Shown here: positions 42,831-51,235 of the stretch, in pieces | Layout: every line of letters begins with the position of its first letter | Numbering within the stretch: position 1 is the stretch's first letter | Source: PBB1 sp043738425 | Lineage (GTDB): Bacteria; Pseudomonadota; Gammaproteobacteria; Burkholderiales; Burkholderiaceae_C | Direction of reading: 5' to 3' | DNA: 64,000 nt | Assembly: GCA_043738425.1 (NCBI GenBank) | Contig: JAYUGJ010000040.1 | Coordinates: 1 to 64,000 of the forward strand | Program-made: the position numbers and the translations under genes | Notes under the pieces: model-generated | The model's database searches: none | What the model saw: the letters and a program-made list of their open reading frames with translations, nothing else | What the model was told of the DNA's origin: nothing

Positions 42831-44117
42831 TTACTGGTAGCCCTTCGGAAACGGATCGGGTTTGATCAGCTCGGTCGATTCGGCAACTAATTTGAAGGTC
42901 GCATCCGGCTGCCCCTGACCGATGCGGGCCTTGCTCCACAGGTGGTGGTTTTCATCGAGCTTCACGTAGCCTTCCGGCGCAATCTTCAGCTCGATGCCGG
43001 GCGACGCGGCCACTACCTTGTCGACGTCGAAGCTGCCGGCTTTTTCTACCGCCGCCTTCCACAGCCACGGGCCGAGGTAGGCAGCCTGGGTAACGTCACC
43101 AATCACCGACGCCGGGCCGTACTTGGCCTTGAAGGCGGCAACGAACTTTTTGTTGTTGTCGTTGTCGAGCGACTGGAAGTACTTCATCGATGAATAAAAG
43201 CCGGTGAAGTTTTCACCGCCGACACCGGTCATTTCGTCTTCGGTCACCGACAGCGTCAACAAAAACTGTTTGTCGCCGGTGATTCCGGCGGCCTTCAGCT
43301 GCTTGTAGAACGCCACATTGCTGCCACCCACCACTGCGGCGAATATGCAGTCGGGCTTGGCCACCTTGATCTTGTTGATCAGCGAGTTGAAGTTGGTGTT
43401 GCCCAGCGGGTAGTACTCCTCGCCGACGATCTTGCCTTTTTGAAAGTTCTCGACGTGCTTACGCGCAATTTTCATTGAAGTGCGCGGCCAGATGTAGTCG
43501 GAGCCGACCAGAAAAAAGCTCTTTGCCTTCTTTTCTTTCGCACCCCAGTCAAGGCCCCAGATGATTTGCTGCGTGGCTTCTTGGCCGGTGTAAATCACGT
43601 TCTTGCTTTGCTCCAGACCTTCATAAAAGGTCGGGTAGTACAGCAGCCCGTTTTCTTTTTCGAACACCGGCAGCACCGCCTTGCGCGACGCGCTGGTCCA
43701 GCAGCCGAACACACAAGCCACCCGGTCGTTGACCAACAGCTTTTTGCTTTTTTCTGCAAAGGTCGGCCAGTCAGAAGCGCCGTCTTCTTTGATGACTTTG
43801 ATCTTGCGGCCAAGAATGCCGCCCAGCGCGTTGATCTGGTCGATGGCCAATTGCTCGGCCTGGATCGATCCGGTTTCGGAAATCGCCATCGTGCCGGTGG
43901 CGGAGTGCAGTTGGCCCACCGTGACTTCGGTGTCGGTCATTGCCAATTTGGTGGTGTTGATCTTGGCGCTGGGAAACGGTTGCGCCAGCGCCAGCGCGGG
44001 TAGGCCGACCGCGGGCAGTGAGGCGATGCCTTGCAGCAAGCGCCGACGGCGTGCTGAACCCAAGGCAGACGCGCCGGAGGCAATCGGGTTGGATGAGTCG
44101 TCACGGTCGTGGGTCAT
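42831..44117 (-). CDS. Amide/urea ABC transporter substrate-binding protein (UrtA/FmdD-like)
   Basis: A 428-residue periplasmic binding protein of the UrtA/FmdD/AmiC group. The N-terminus has a twin-arginine-like signal (ARRRRLLQGIASLPAVGLPALALAQP). The mature part has VTVGQLHSATGTMAISETG, FGCWTSASRKAVLPVFEKENGLLYYPTFYEGLEQSKNVIYTG and FFLVGSDYIWPRTSMKIA, which are family hallmarks. The ATG at 44117 has a clear AGGAG ribosome-binding site. It is the first gene of the leftward operon ending with fmdA-fmdB, so short-chain amides are the probable ligand, urea being the alternative. Confidence 0.93.
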   Translation of the reverse strand: MTHDRDDSSNPIASGASALGSARRRRLLQGIASLPAVGLPALALAQPFPSAKINTTKLAMTDTEVTVGQLHSATGTMAISETGSIQAEQLAIDQINALGGILGRKIKVIKEDGASDWPTFAEKSKKLLVNDRVACVFGCWTSASRKAVLPVFEKENGLLYYPTFYEGLEQSKNVIYTGQEATQQIIWGLDWGAKEKKAKSFFLVGSDYIWPRTSMKIARKHVENFQKGKIVGEEYYPLGNTNFNSLINKIKVAKPDCIFAAVVGGSNVAFYKQLKAAGITGDKQFLLTLSVTEDEMTGVGGENFTGFYSSMKYFQSLDNDNNKKFVAAFKAKYGPASVIGDVTQAAYLGPWLWKAAVEKAGSFDVDKVVAASPGIELKIAPEGYVKLDENHHLWSKARIGQGQPDATFKLVAESTELIKPDPFPKGYQ

Positions 44118-44432
44118 GGGAGCTCCTGGGGTGGTGTCGATAGCAATGCGAAATCGCCGCGCCATGTGACGCATAGTGCGAGCGAGTGGACGCGCGTCGA
44201 ATACGTCATTCAACGTACGCGGTAATACCAGCGCAATGCCAGCGCAATGCCAGCGCAATCCCAGGCGCGCGCGTTTGCACACTGCGGCAACCACCGCGAA
44301 GTCGCACGCCACCGCACGCGACCGCACACCGCCGCACACCGCCACACACCGCCGCACACCGCGGTGCGGAACGCTTCTTGCGCTGCACCGCGTGTGCGCA
44401 CCGACACCGCCCCATCCCGAGCCACTGCAGGC
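44118..44432. other. Divergent intergenic region with 11-base tandem repeats
   Basis: About 315 bases separate the binding-protein start from the permease-kinase start. Positions 44228-44260 hold three tandem copies of CCAGCGCAATG (last copy one mismatch). Positions about 44305-44372 are a low-complexity tract of CCGCACAC-type units. An open frame runs through this area toward the kinase but its residues (His/Pro/Arg-rich) look non-functional. The promoters of both operons must lie here; I cannot assign boxes with confidence. Confidence 0.5.
44228..44260. repeat. Three tandem 11-base repeats
   Basis: The unit CCAGCGCAATG occurs three times head to tail (third copy ends C). The period of one helical turn places each copy on the same DNA face, so this could be a multimeric operator for the divergent amide genes. 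It might also be simple slippage repeat. Confidence 0.7.
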
Positions 44433-47400
44433 GTGGCGACGCAGAAGATCTTTCGCATTCGCCGCGACTACAACGCCTGGGTCGCCGATGAGTCAATGGA
44501 GGACTACGCGCTGCGTTACACGCCGCGCAGCTTTCGCAAATGGTCCGAGCTGCGGGTGGCCAACACCGCATTCGGCGCGGTGTCATTTTTAGCGCTGGAA
44601 GCGATTGGCGGTGCGATTGCACTGAACTACGGTTTCACCAATGCGCTGTGGGCGATCCTGGCGGTCGGGCTGATCACTTTTCTGACCGGCCTGCCGATCA
44701 GCTACTACGCCGCGCGCTATGGCGTCGACATGGATTTGCTGACGCGCGGCGCGGGCTTCGGCTACCTCGGCTCGACCATCACCTCGCTTATTTACGCCAG
44801 CTTCACCTTCATTTTTTTTGCGCTCGAGGCAGCCATCATGGCGCTGGCGTTGCAGATGTTTCTCGACATCGCCATCGGCTGGTGCTACCTGATCAGCTCG
44901 CTGGTGGTCGTGCCGCTGGTGGTGCGCGGCATCACGCTGATCTCCAGGGTGCAGCTGTGGACGCAGCCGCTGTGGGGCGTGATGCTGCTGCTGCCCTACC
45001 TGGCGGTTTTCTGGCGCGACCCGCAGCTGTACGCGAACTTCATGGGCCTGACGGGCCGCACCTCGGGTGACAGCGGCTTCGATCCGCTCATGTTTGGTGC
45101 GGCAGCGACGGTGGCGTTCTCGCTGGTGGTGCAAATCGGCGAGCAGGTCGATTACCTGCGCTTCCTGCCCGAAAAAACCACCGCCAACCGCACGCGCTGG
45201 TGGGCAGCGGTGTTGGTTGCCGGCCCCGGTTGGATCGTGCCCGGGATGTTGAAGATGCTGGGCGGCGCGTTCCTCGCATTCGTGGTGTTGCAACACGAAT
45301 TGCCCGCCGCCAAAGCGATCGAGCCGACGCAGATGTACCTGGCTGCCTATGGTTACGTGTTCACCGACCCGGCGTGGGTGCTGGCCGCCACGGCGCTGTT
45401 CGTGGTGGTGTCGCAAGTCAAGATCAACCTGACCAATGCCTATGCCGGCTCGCTGGCATGGTCGAACGTATTCGCCCGCCTGACACACAGCCACCCGGGC
45501 CGGGTGGTGTGGCTGGTGTTCAACGTGCTGATAGCGGTGCTGTTGATGACGCTGGGCGTGTTCCAGGCGCTGGAACAGGTGCTCGGGCTGTACAGCAACC
45601 TGGCCATAGCCTGGGTCGGTGCGTTGGTGGCGGATTTGGTGATCAACAAACCGCTGGGCTGGAGCCCGGCGGGCATCGAGTTCAAGCGCGCGCACTTGTA
45701 CGACGTGAACCCGGTCGGCCTGCTGTCGATGCTGCTGGCCGCCGCGCTGGCGGTGCTTGCTTATGCAGGTGCACTCGGGACGGTTGCGCAGGCGTTTGCG
45801 CCGTTCATTGCACTTGCCACCGCCATGGCGCTGTCGCCGTGCATCGCCTGGTGGACGCGTGGCCGTTACTACATTGCACGCCAGCCGCAACCGCTGGGCA
45901 GGCCAGGCCAGCCGTTGCAATGCAGCGTGTGCGAGAACCGCTTCGAGCGCGAAGACATGGCCCACTGTCCGGCCTACAGCGCGCCGATTTGCTCGCTGTG
46001 CTGCACGCTCGAGTCGCGCTGCCATGATCGCTGCAAAACCGGCGCGCGGGCGGCCGAGCAAGCCGAGGCTTGGCTGGTGCAGCTGCTGCCGAAATCGCTG
46101 GCGGCGCGCGTTGGTTTGGCTGCGGTCGCCCGCGCAGCTGATCGCGCGGTTGATCGCACCAACGCCAGCACCAACGCCAGCACAAACGCCAGCACAAGTG
46201 CTAGCAGAAATGCGAGCAGAAATGCGAGCGGAAATGCGAGCAGAAATGCGAGCAGAAATGCCAGCGCAATTGACAGCATGGGTCCGCACGCAGGTCAGCG
46301 CCTTGATCAAAACGTGGGCCCACGGGTCGGGCCGCGCATCGGTCATTTTCTCGTCGTTGCGTCGTCGCTGTGTGCACTGCTGGCCGCGGTGATGGGCATG
46401 GTTTACGCGCAAGCAGTCGGGCCTGGGCTGGCCGCGGCAGGCCACGCGCTGTTGACCTCGGCATTCGTCAACGTATTCGCGTTGCTGCTGCTGGTGGCGG
46501 TGGTGTGCAGCTGGTGGGTGGTGCTCAGCAGCGAAAGCACGCGCATGGCGCAAGACGAATCGATGCGCCAAAACCAATTGCTGCAGCGCGAAATCGAAGC
46601 CCACTCGCGTACCCACGCGGCGCTGCAAACCGCAAAGGAAGTGGCCGAGGCAGCCAACCTGGCGAAGACCCGTTATGTGGCCGGCATGACGCACGAACTG
46701 CGCACGCCGCTCAACGGCATCCTCGGTTATTCACAAATTTTGTTGAAGGATGCGGCACTGGCCGGCACCCCACGGGCGGCGGTGCAAACCATCCAGCGCA
46801 GCGGCGAGCATTTGCTGTCACTGATCGACGGCCTGCTCGATTTGGCGCGCATCGAGGCCGGCCGGTTGAAGCTCGATGCGGTGCCGCTGCAGCTGCCGGA
46901 CTTCGTCGATGAACTGGTGCGCATGGTGCGCCCACAAGCCGAAGCCAAAGGCCTGGCATTCGTCTACACCTGCACCGGCAGGCTGCCGAGCTGGGTCAAG
47001 GCCGACGCCAAGCGGCTGCGCCAAATCCTGATCAACCTGCTGGCCAATGCGGTGCGCTTTACCGACACCGGCACCGTGACGCTGTGGGTAGACGCGCGCA
47101 AGCAGGTGGTGCGCTTCGATGTGATCGACACCGGCGTAGGCGTACTCGCGCAAGACCGCGAACGCATCTTTCTGCCGTTCGAGCGCGGTGCCGCAGGTCG
47201 CCGACAAGGCGGTGAGCCGGGCACCGGCCTGGGCTTGACGATCACTGGCTTGTTGACCTCGCTGATGGGCGGCGACTTGGCGCTGGCCAGCACCTCGCCC
47301 AGCGGCAGCACCTTCAGCGTGCGCATGTATTTGAGCGCCACCACGGACCCCGGGCCACTGCGCGACGCACCGCGGCAAATCGTCGGCTACTTCGGCGCAC

Positions 47401-48056
47401 CGCGCACGTTGCTGGTGGTCGACGACCAGCCGGTACAGCGGCAGCTGTTGGCCGGGCTGCTGATGCCGCTGGGCTTTGTGGTGCGCGAAGCCGCCAGCGG
47501 CACCGAGTGTTTGGCCAGCCTGCGCCTGTCGGTGCCCGACGCGGTGTTGCTCGACATCACGATGGACGACATGGACGGCTGGCAAACCGCGGCCCGACTG
47601 CGCGCGGCGGGCTACACCGACACACCGATCCTGATGGTGTCGGCCAACGTGTTCGACAACCAGGCACAGCGGCTGCGCGCGGCGCAATGCCAAGGCTTCA
47701 TTGCGAAACCGGTGCGTGAATCGGAGCTGCTGGCCGCACTGCACCGCACGCTGGGTTTGGAATGGCGAACCATAGGCGCAGCGCTGCCGTCATTGCTGGC
47801 CAATGACGACCACCACGGCGACCACCACGGCGACCACGCCGCGGCCGCCCTTCTGAACCTGCCCGACCGCGTGCGCTGCGACCTGCTGCGCCTGGTGCGC
47901 CTGGGCCATGTGCGCGGCTTGCAAACCGCGCTCGATGGCATCGCCGCAGCCGACCTCACCTTGGCCCCGGTGTGCACCCGCCTGCGCGGCCTGGTCAACC
48001 GATTCGAGATGGCCCAACTGCAATCGCTGTTGGCCACTACCGCACAGGCCAGCTGA
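44433..48056 (+). CDS. NCS1 permease-histidine kinase-receiver fusion protein
   Basis: A giant membrane sensor of about 1207 residues. Residues 1-480 form a complete NCS1 (cytosine/purine permease) domain with about twelve membrane segments (FRIRRDYNAWVADESMEDYALRYTP, GAVSFLALEAIGG, FGYLGSTITSL). Then comes a Cys-rich zinc-ribbon-like module (Cys497 to Cys534), an Asn-Ala-Ser repeat, two further membrane helices, and a kinase core with His754 in GMTHELRTPLNG, NLLANAVRF and GTGLGLTIT. A receiver (Asp1041) follows, with a C-terminal His/Asp-rich stretch and a possible degenerate HPt. It probably senses substrate by transport. Divergent from the amide transporter operon and followed by a regulator gene two bases later. 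The GTG start at 44433 is tentative. Confidence 0.92.
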   Translation: MATQKIFRIRRDYNAWVADESMEDYALRYTPRSFRKWSELRVANTAFGAVSFLALEAIGGAIALNYGFTNALWAILAVGLITFLTGLPISYYAARYGVDMDLLTRGAGFGYLGSTITSLIYASFTFIFFALEAAIMALALQMFLDIAIGWCYLISSLVVVPLVVRGITLISRVQLWTQPLWGVMLLLPYLAVFWRDPQLYANFMGLTGRTSGDSGFDPLMFGAAATVAFSLVVQIGEQVDYLRFLPEKTTANRTRWWAAVLVAGPGWIVPGMLKMLGGAFLAFVVLQHELPAAKAIEPTQMYLAAYGYVFTDPAWVLAATALFVVVSQVKINLTNAYAGSLAWSNVFARLTHSHPGRVVWLVFNVLIAVLLMTLGVFQALEQVLGLYSNLAIAWVGALVADLVINKPLGWSPAGIEFKRAHLYDVNPVGLLSMLLAAALAVLAYAGALGTVAQAFAPFIALATAMALSPCIAWWTRGRYYIARQPQPLGRPGQPLQCSVCENRFEREDMAHCPAYSAPICSLCCTLESRCHDRCKTGARAAEQAEAWLVQLLPKSLAARVGLAAVARAADRAVDRTNASTNASTNASTSASRNASRNASGNASRNASRNASAIDSMGPHAGQRLDQNVGPRVGPRIGHFLVVASSLCALLAAVMGMVYAQAVGPGLAAAGHALLTSAFVNVFALLLLVAVVCSWWVVLSSESTRMAQDESMRQNQLLQREIEAHSRTHAALQTAKEVAEAANLAKTRYVAGMTHELRTPLNGILGYSQILLKDAALAGTPRAAVQTIQRSGEHLLSLIDGLLDLARIEAGRLKLDAVPLQLPDFVDELVRMVRPQAEAKGLAFVYTCTGRLPSWVKADAKRLRQILINLLANAVRFTDTGTVTLWVDARKQVVRFDVIDTGVGVLAQDRERIFLPFERGAAGRRQGGEPGTGLGLTITGLLTSLMGGDLALASTSPSGSTFSVRMYLSATTDPGPLRDAPRQIVGYFGAPRTLLVVDDQPVQRQLLAGLLMPLGFVVREAASGTECLASLRLSVPDAVLLDITMDDMDGWQTAARLRAAGYTDTPILMVSANVFDNQAQRLRAAQCQGFIAKPVRESELLAALHRTLGLEWRTIGAALPSLLANDDHHGDHHGDHAAAALLNLPDRVRCDLLRLVRLGHVRGLQTALDGIAAADLTLAPVCTRLRGLVNRFEMAQLQSLLATTAQAS
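46157..46268 (+). repeat. In-frame 12-base repeats (Asn-Ala-Ser) in the permease-kinase gene
   Basis: About nine imperfect copies of the 12-base unit AGCAGAAATGCG encode (Arg/Thr)-Asn-Ala-Ser repeats at residues about 576-612, between the Cys-rich module and the second membrane block. The period is a multiple of three, so length change keeps the frame. It is likely a flexible linker prone to slippage. Confidence 0.85.
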
Positions 48057-48058
48057 CC

Positions 48059-49072
48059 ATGTTGCTGCCCACACCACCCGCTGTGTCAACTGCGGTGTCA
48101 AGTTTTGACCCGCATGCGCTGCCGGCGGATTCACCGCCCGCCGAGCCACGCCGAACCGACGCCGATCGGCCGGTGGTGCTGGTGGTCGACGACGCCCCCA
48201 GCAGCCTCGGCGTGTTGTGCGACACCCTGGAAAGCGCGGGCTACACCGTGTTGGTGGCCTGCGATGGCGAGACCGCGCTGGCGCGTCTGGAGCTCGTCAC
48301 GCCCGACGCGATATTGCTCGACGGATTGATGCCCGGTTTGTCGGGCTTCGACACCTGCCGCCGCATCAAGGACACGCCTGCATGGGCACACGTGCCGGTG
48401 ATCTTCATGACCGGCATGGCGGAAACCGCCGACGTGGTGGAGGGCTTTGCCTGTGGCGGCGTCGACTACGTGGTCAAACCACTGCGCGCGCAAGAAGTGC
48501 TGGCGCGGCTGCACACCCATGCGCGCAATGCACGCATCAGCCGCATGGCACGCGATGCGGTCGACGTGGCCGGTCTCGGTGTGGTGTTGGTTGACGCGCT
48601 CGGGCGGGTGGCCTGGCATTCACCGCAGGCCGCGGTGTGGCTGCATTCATCGAACGACGGCAACCCCGTTGGCCAGCTGCCTTCGGCGTGGCAATCGGCA
48701 CTGCGCGCGGCTGCCAATGCAAATGCCAATACAAATACCGATGCCCATCACACGCTGTTGGCCCACACCCAGACCACGCCTGCGCTGTCGATACGCAATA
48801 TGGGCAGCGCCACGCTCGGCGAAACCATGCTGCTGCTCGAGCTGCAGCGCGAAGGCACGCAGGCGATGTCCCGGCTGGCCCACGCCGCATTGACGCCGCG
48901 CGAAACCGAAGTGCTGTCGTGGCTGGCCAAAGGCAAAACCAACCGCGACATCGCAGACATCCTCGGCATGAGCCCGCGCACCGTCAACAAACACCTGGAA
49001 CATGTGTTCGAAAAGCTCGGCGTTGAAACCCGATCGGCCGCGGCGGCCTTGGCAAGCGGCCGCTTGCCTTAA
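48059..49072 (+). CDS. REC-LuxR response regulator, partner of the permease-kinase
   Basis: A 337-residue regulator. The receiver domain (VVLVVDDAPSSLGVL, phospho-Asp in AILLDGLMPG, Thr in FMTGMAE, Lys in VVKPLRA) is followed by a degenerate PAS-like segment (VGLGVVLVDALGRVAWHSPQAAVWL...). A Asn-Ala-Asn-Thr repeat linker and a C-terminal LuxR-type helix-turn-helix complete it (LTPRETEVLSWLAKGKTNRDIADILGMSPRTVNKHLEHVFEKLGV). Its ATG is two bases after the kinase stop. It is therefore very likely the cognate regulator and may control the divergent amide-transporter operon. The 3' end runs into a 28-base repeat array. Confidence 0.93.
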   Translation: MLLPTPPAVSTAVSSFDPHALPADSPPAEPRRTDADRPVVLVVDDAPSSLGVLCDTLESAGYTVLVACDGETALARLELVTPDAILLDGLMPGLSGFDTCRRIKDTPAWAHVPVIFMTGMAETADVVEGFACGGVDYVVKPLRAQEVLARLHTHARNARISRMARDAVDVAGLGVVLVDALGRVAWHSPQAAVWLHSSNDGNPVGQLPSAWQSALRAAANANANTNTDAHHTLLAHTQTTPALSIRNMGSATLGETMLLLELQREGTQAMSRLAHAALTPRETEVLSWLAKGKTNRDIADILGMSPRTVNKHLEHVFEKLGVETRSAAAALASGRLP

Positions 49073-49152
49073 CGGACGTTCAAGCGGCCGCTCGCCTTGA
49101 CGGACGTTCAAGCGGCCGCTTGCCTCAGTGGACGTCTAAGCGGCCGCTTGCC
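49053..49152. repeat. Four 28-base tandem repeats with a 14-base palindrome core
   Basis: Units begin at 49053, 49081, 49109 and 49137. Each contains CAAGCGGCCGCTTG or a one-base variant, a self-complementary core, followed by GCC and a spacer with GGACGTT. The first unit is the coding end of the LuxR regulator gene including its stop; the others look like tandem copies of it. They fill the gap to the convergent amiR stop. No T-run is present, so a terminator role is uncertain. Confidence 0.85.
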
Positions 49153-49155
49153 GGG

Positions 49156-49833
49156 TCAGCCTTCGGGCGGCGGCTTGCCCGGGCCGCGATCGCGGCCGGT
49201 GAATGACAACACGCCGTCTGCGTGAATGATGGCGCGCGCGATTTCATCGGTGGTTACCCGTTTGCCCATGGCTTGTTCGCGAATGATTCGGTAGGCCTCG
49301 TCGTCGCTGATGTTGCGTGTGCGTACCAGGATGGCCTTGGCATCGCTGACCTGGCTGACCGACAACAGTTTTTGTTCGAGCCGCAACACGCGCCGGCGTG
49401 CCTCGCGCAGCTCGCCGTGCACATATTTCGCCACCGCCAAGGCCGACAAAATTCCGGTCGAGCGAACCGGACTCACCAGCACGGCCTGCGCGCGCATTTG
49501 CAGCACCGCATCGACGACGGTCGGGTTCTCATAGTTCACTATCGCTATCACCGGTGGCGACTGCTCGCCGACCATCCAGCTGCACTTGAAGGCGGCGTGG
49601 TCAGGGCGCACCGCGCAAAAAACAGCATCCACCGTGTCGGGTAAATCAGCCAGCGGCGGCCACATGCTGACCACCTGACAGCCTATGCGCTGCAGTTGCT
49701 GCGCCAGCAATTCGCCGTCAGCGTCTTTGGGGTGAAACACCATCACGCGTGCGTTGCGCAGGTTGCGCAGCACGTCGGGGGTGCCACGCTGTACGCGGCC
49801 CGCTACACCGTGGTCGGCACCGTCTCTAATCAT
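49156..49833 (-). CDS. amiR: AmiR-like ANTAR transcription antiterminator
   Basis: A 225-residue two-domain protein. The N-terminal pseudo-receiver (LRNLRNARVMVFHPKDADGELLAQQLQRIGCQVVSMWPPLADLP) matches AmiR of Pseudomonas aeruginosa. A coiled coil (REARRRVLRLEQKLLSVSQ) leads into the ANTAR RNA-binding domain (VSDAKAILVRTRNISDDEAYRIIREQAM). AmiR binds leader RNA and prevents termination before amiE; AmiC holds it inactive until amide binds. The ATG at 49833 overlaps the amiC stop by eight bases. The C-terminal tail beyond the ANTAR domain (GRDRGPGKPPPEG) is extra compared with the Pseudomonas protein. Confidence 0.92.
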   Translation of the reverse strand: MIRDGADHGVAGRVQRGTPDVLRNLRNARVMVFHPKDADGELLAQQLQRIGCQVVSMWPPLADLPDTVDAVFCAVRPDHAAFKCSWMVGEQSPPVIAIVNYENPTVVDAVLQMRAQAVLVSPVRSTGILSALAVAKYVHGELREARRRVLRLEQKLLSVSQVSDAKAILVRTRNISDDEAYRIIREQAMGKRVTTDEIARAIIHADGVLSFTGRDRGPGKPPPEG

Positions 49834-50989
49834 CGCCGGCCAGCGCTTCAAGGCGGTGTGCACCGCCGCAATCGGTGGAGTGGTTGACCAAATACGGGTC
49901 GGCATCCACCGGGATCGTCGACTGCCAAACGATCTCGAAACGCCCGTTGGAATCGACGCGGGCGATGCGCGGGTGCAGCCGCGTGTGGTGGCTGACCGGG
50001 TCGATGCGCACCCTGCCCTGCGGCGCATCGAACTCACTGCCCAGCAGGTGCGGCAGCAGCTGCGCAATTTCATCGCTGCCACAGCGCCGCATGGCTTGTG
50101 CAAACAAATGCACCTGAAAGTACGCCGCCTCCCAGCACATGTTGGGTTCGACTTCAGCACCGAACATCGAACGAAAACGCGCCAGGCAATCGCGGTTGTT
50201 GCGGCTGTCAATCGTTTGAAAGTAAGCGGCCGCGGTGTAGTGGCCTTCGGCGATGCGGGTGCCCATCTCGGACACCTCGACCTCGCAGGTGGTCAAGCTG
50301 GCAATCGGCGTTCGCGCGGGGTCTATTCCTGCATCCGCGTAAGCCTGGTAGAGCATGCGCGTGCCCTTGCCCACCACCGTGGAGAAAACAAAATCGGGCT
50401 GTTTTTCTTTGATGTCGCGGGCGATCGACACGAAGTCACGTTCGGTCGCGTCCAGCCGCACGTAACGTTCTTCGACTTTGGAGCCGCCCGGTCGCTCGGA
50501 GATGAAATCACTCATGATCCGGTTCGACTCGTACGGGTAGATGTAGTCACTGCCGACCAAATACACCCGCGCACCGAAATGCCGCGTCATGTAGTCAGCC
50601 AGCTGCGCACTGTTTTGGTTGGGTGCCGCGCCGGTGTAAACAATATTCGGCGAGTACTCGAACCCTTCGTAAGGCGTCGGGTACATCAGCAGCCGTTGCC
50701 ATTTTTCGACCGCAGGCAGCACCGCCTTTCGCGTACTCGAAAGGTAGCAGCCGAAGATCACCTGAACCCGGTCTTCCTGAATCATCTTCTCCGCCATGAC
50801 GCGGTAATTGCGCGGCACGCACGCGGGGTCGCAGTGGACTGGCTGAATTTCGCGGCCGCACACGCCACCTGCATCATTGATTTCGCGGATGGCGAATGAC
50901 GTGCCCAGCCACTGGGCCAGCTCTGCATGCGAGGTAGGGCCTGAGCGTGAAAACAGCACGCCTACGGGTATGGGATTGGTATTGGCCAC
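49826..50989 (-). CDS. amiC: AmiC-like amide sensor (negative regulator of AmiR)
   Basis: A 387-residue periplasmic-binding-protein fold without a signal peptide, matching cytoplasmic AmiC (385 residues). Conserved blocks are IPVGVLFSRSGPTS, GCYLSSTRKAVLPAVEKWQRLLMYPTPYEGFEYSPNIVYTGAAPNQNS, YLVGSDYIYPYESN, DFVFSTVVGKGT and DAPQGRVRIDPVSHHTRL. It binds acetamide-like ligands and releases AmiR. I chose GTG 50989 because GGAAAGGG precedes it and the length fits; a GTG at 51028 is in frame. It is divergent from amiE, unlike the Pseudomonas amiEBCRS order. Confidence 0.92.
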   Translation of the reverse strand: MANTNPIPVGVLFSRSGPTSHAELAQWLGTSFAIREINDAGGVCGREIQPVHCDPACVPRNYRVMAEKMIQEDRVQVIFGCYLSSTRKAVLPAVEKWQRLLMYPTPYEGFEYSPNIVYTGAAPNQNSAQLADYMTRHFGARVYLVGSDYIYPYESNRIMSDFISERPGGSKVEERYVRLDATERDFVSIARDIKEKQPDFVFSTVVGKGTRMLYQAYADAGIDPARTPIASLTTCEVEVSEMGTRIAEGHYTAAAYFQTIDSRNNRDCLARFRSMFGAEVEPNMCWEAAYFQVHLFAQAMRRCGSDEIAQLLPHLLGSEFDAPQGRVRIDPVSHHTRLHPRIARVDSNGRFEIVWQSTIPVDADPYLVNHSTDCGGAHRLEALAGDD

Positions 50990-51076
50990 CGCTCGACCCT
51001 TTCCAAATACAAACCAACACAGAACCACGGTGCGGGCTGCACAGCCAACGCAGCCTTGGCGGCACCCGAAATCAGC

Positions 51077-51106
51077 TTGACAGCGAACTGCGCGCTGACC
51101 TACTCT
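51077..51106 (+). promoter_or_regulatory. Sigma-70 promoter of amiE
   Basis: TTGACA at 51077-51082 and TACTCT at 51101-51106 are separated by 18 bases. This predicts a start near 51113 and a leader of about 120 bases that contains the terminator at 51162-51205. Confidence 0.65.
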
Positions 51107-51161
51107 TCGTTAGCAATTTCGCTGCCAACGACAACACCGTCGACTCGGCAACCTGGCACCA

Positions 51162-51205
51162 ACGCCTGTCATGACCACCTGTGGTCGGACAGGCGTTTTT
51201 GTTTT
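51162..51205 (+). terminator. Leader terminator before amiE (probable AmiR antitermination target)
   Basis: The outer stem ACGCCTGTC (51162-51170)/GACAGGCGT (51188-51196) encloses an inner perfect hairpin GACCAC/GTGGTC. TTTTTG and TTTT follow. It lies inside the amiE leader, 31 bases before the ATG. In Pseudomonas, amiE is controlled by AmiR reading through such a leader terminator. The divergent amiC-amiR genes make the same mechanism very likely here. Confidence 0.9.
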
Positions 51206-51235
51206 CCGCCCCCTCATCGAACATAGGAGACCGCA

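Noticed and set aside
37571..44117. Naming the transporter genes urtABCDE with urea as certain substrate
   Set aside because: The fmdA-fmdB context and lack of urease genes make amides at least as likely, so gene symbols were left empty.
44589..46694. A 701-codon reverse frame over the permease-kinase gene
   Set aside because: Shadow of a gene with clear permease and kinase motifs; the reverse product is His/Arg/Gln-rich without known motifs.
49053..49152. Repeats with regular spacing that could be read as a small CRISPR array
   Set aside because: The spacers are nearly the same as each other, the repeats are palindromic and 28 bases apart without unique spacers, and no cas genes are present.
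51126..51136. CAACGACAACA as a defined ANTAR binding site
   Set aside because: The 11-mer also occurs inside the binding-protein gene, and the hairpin loops around it do not show the A1/G4 pattern known for ANTAR targets. I keep it only as a lead in the findings.
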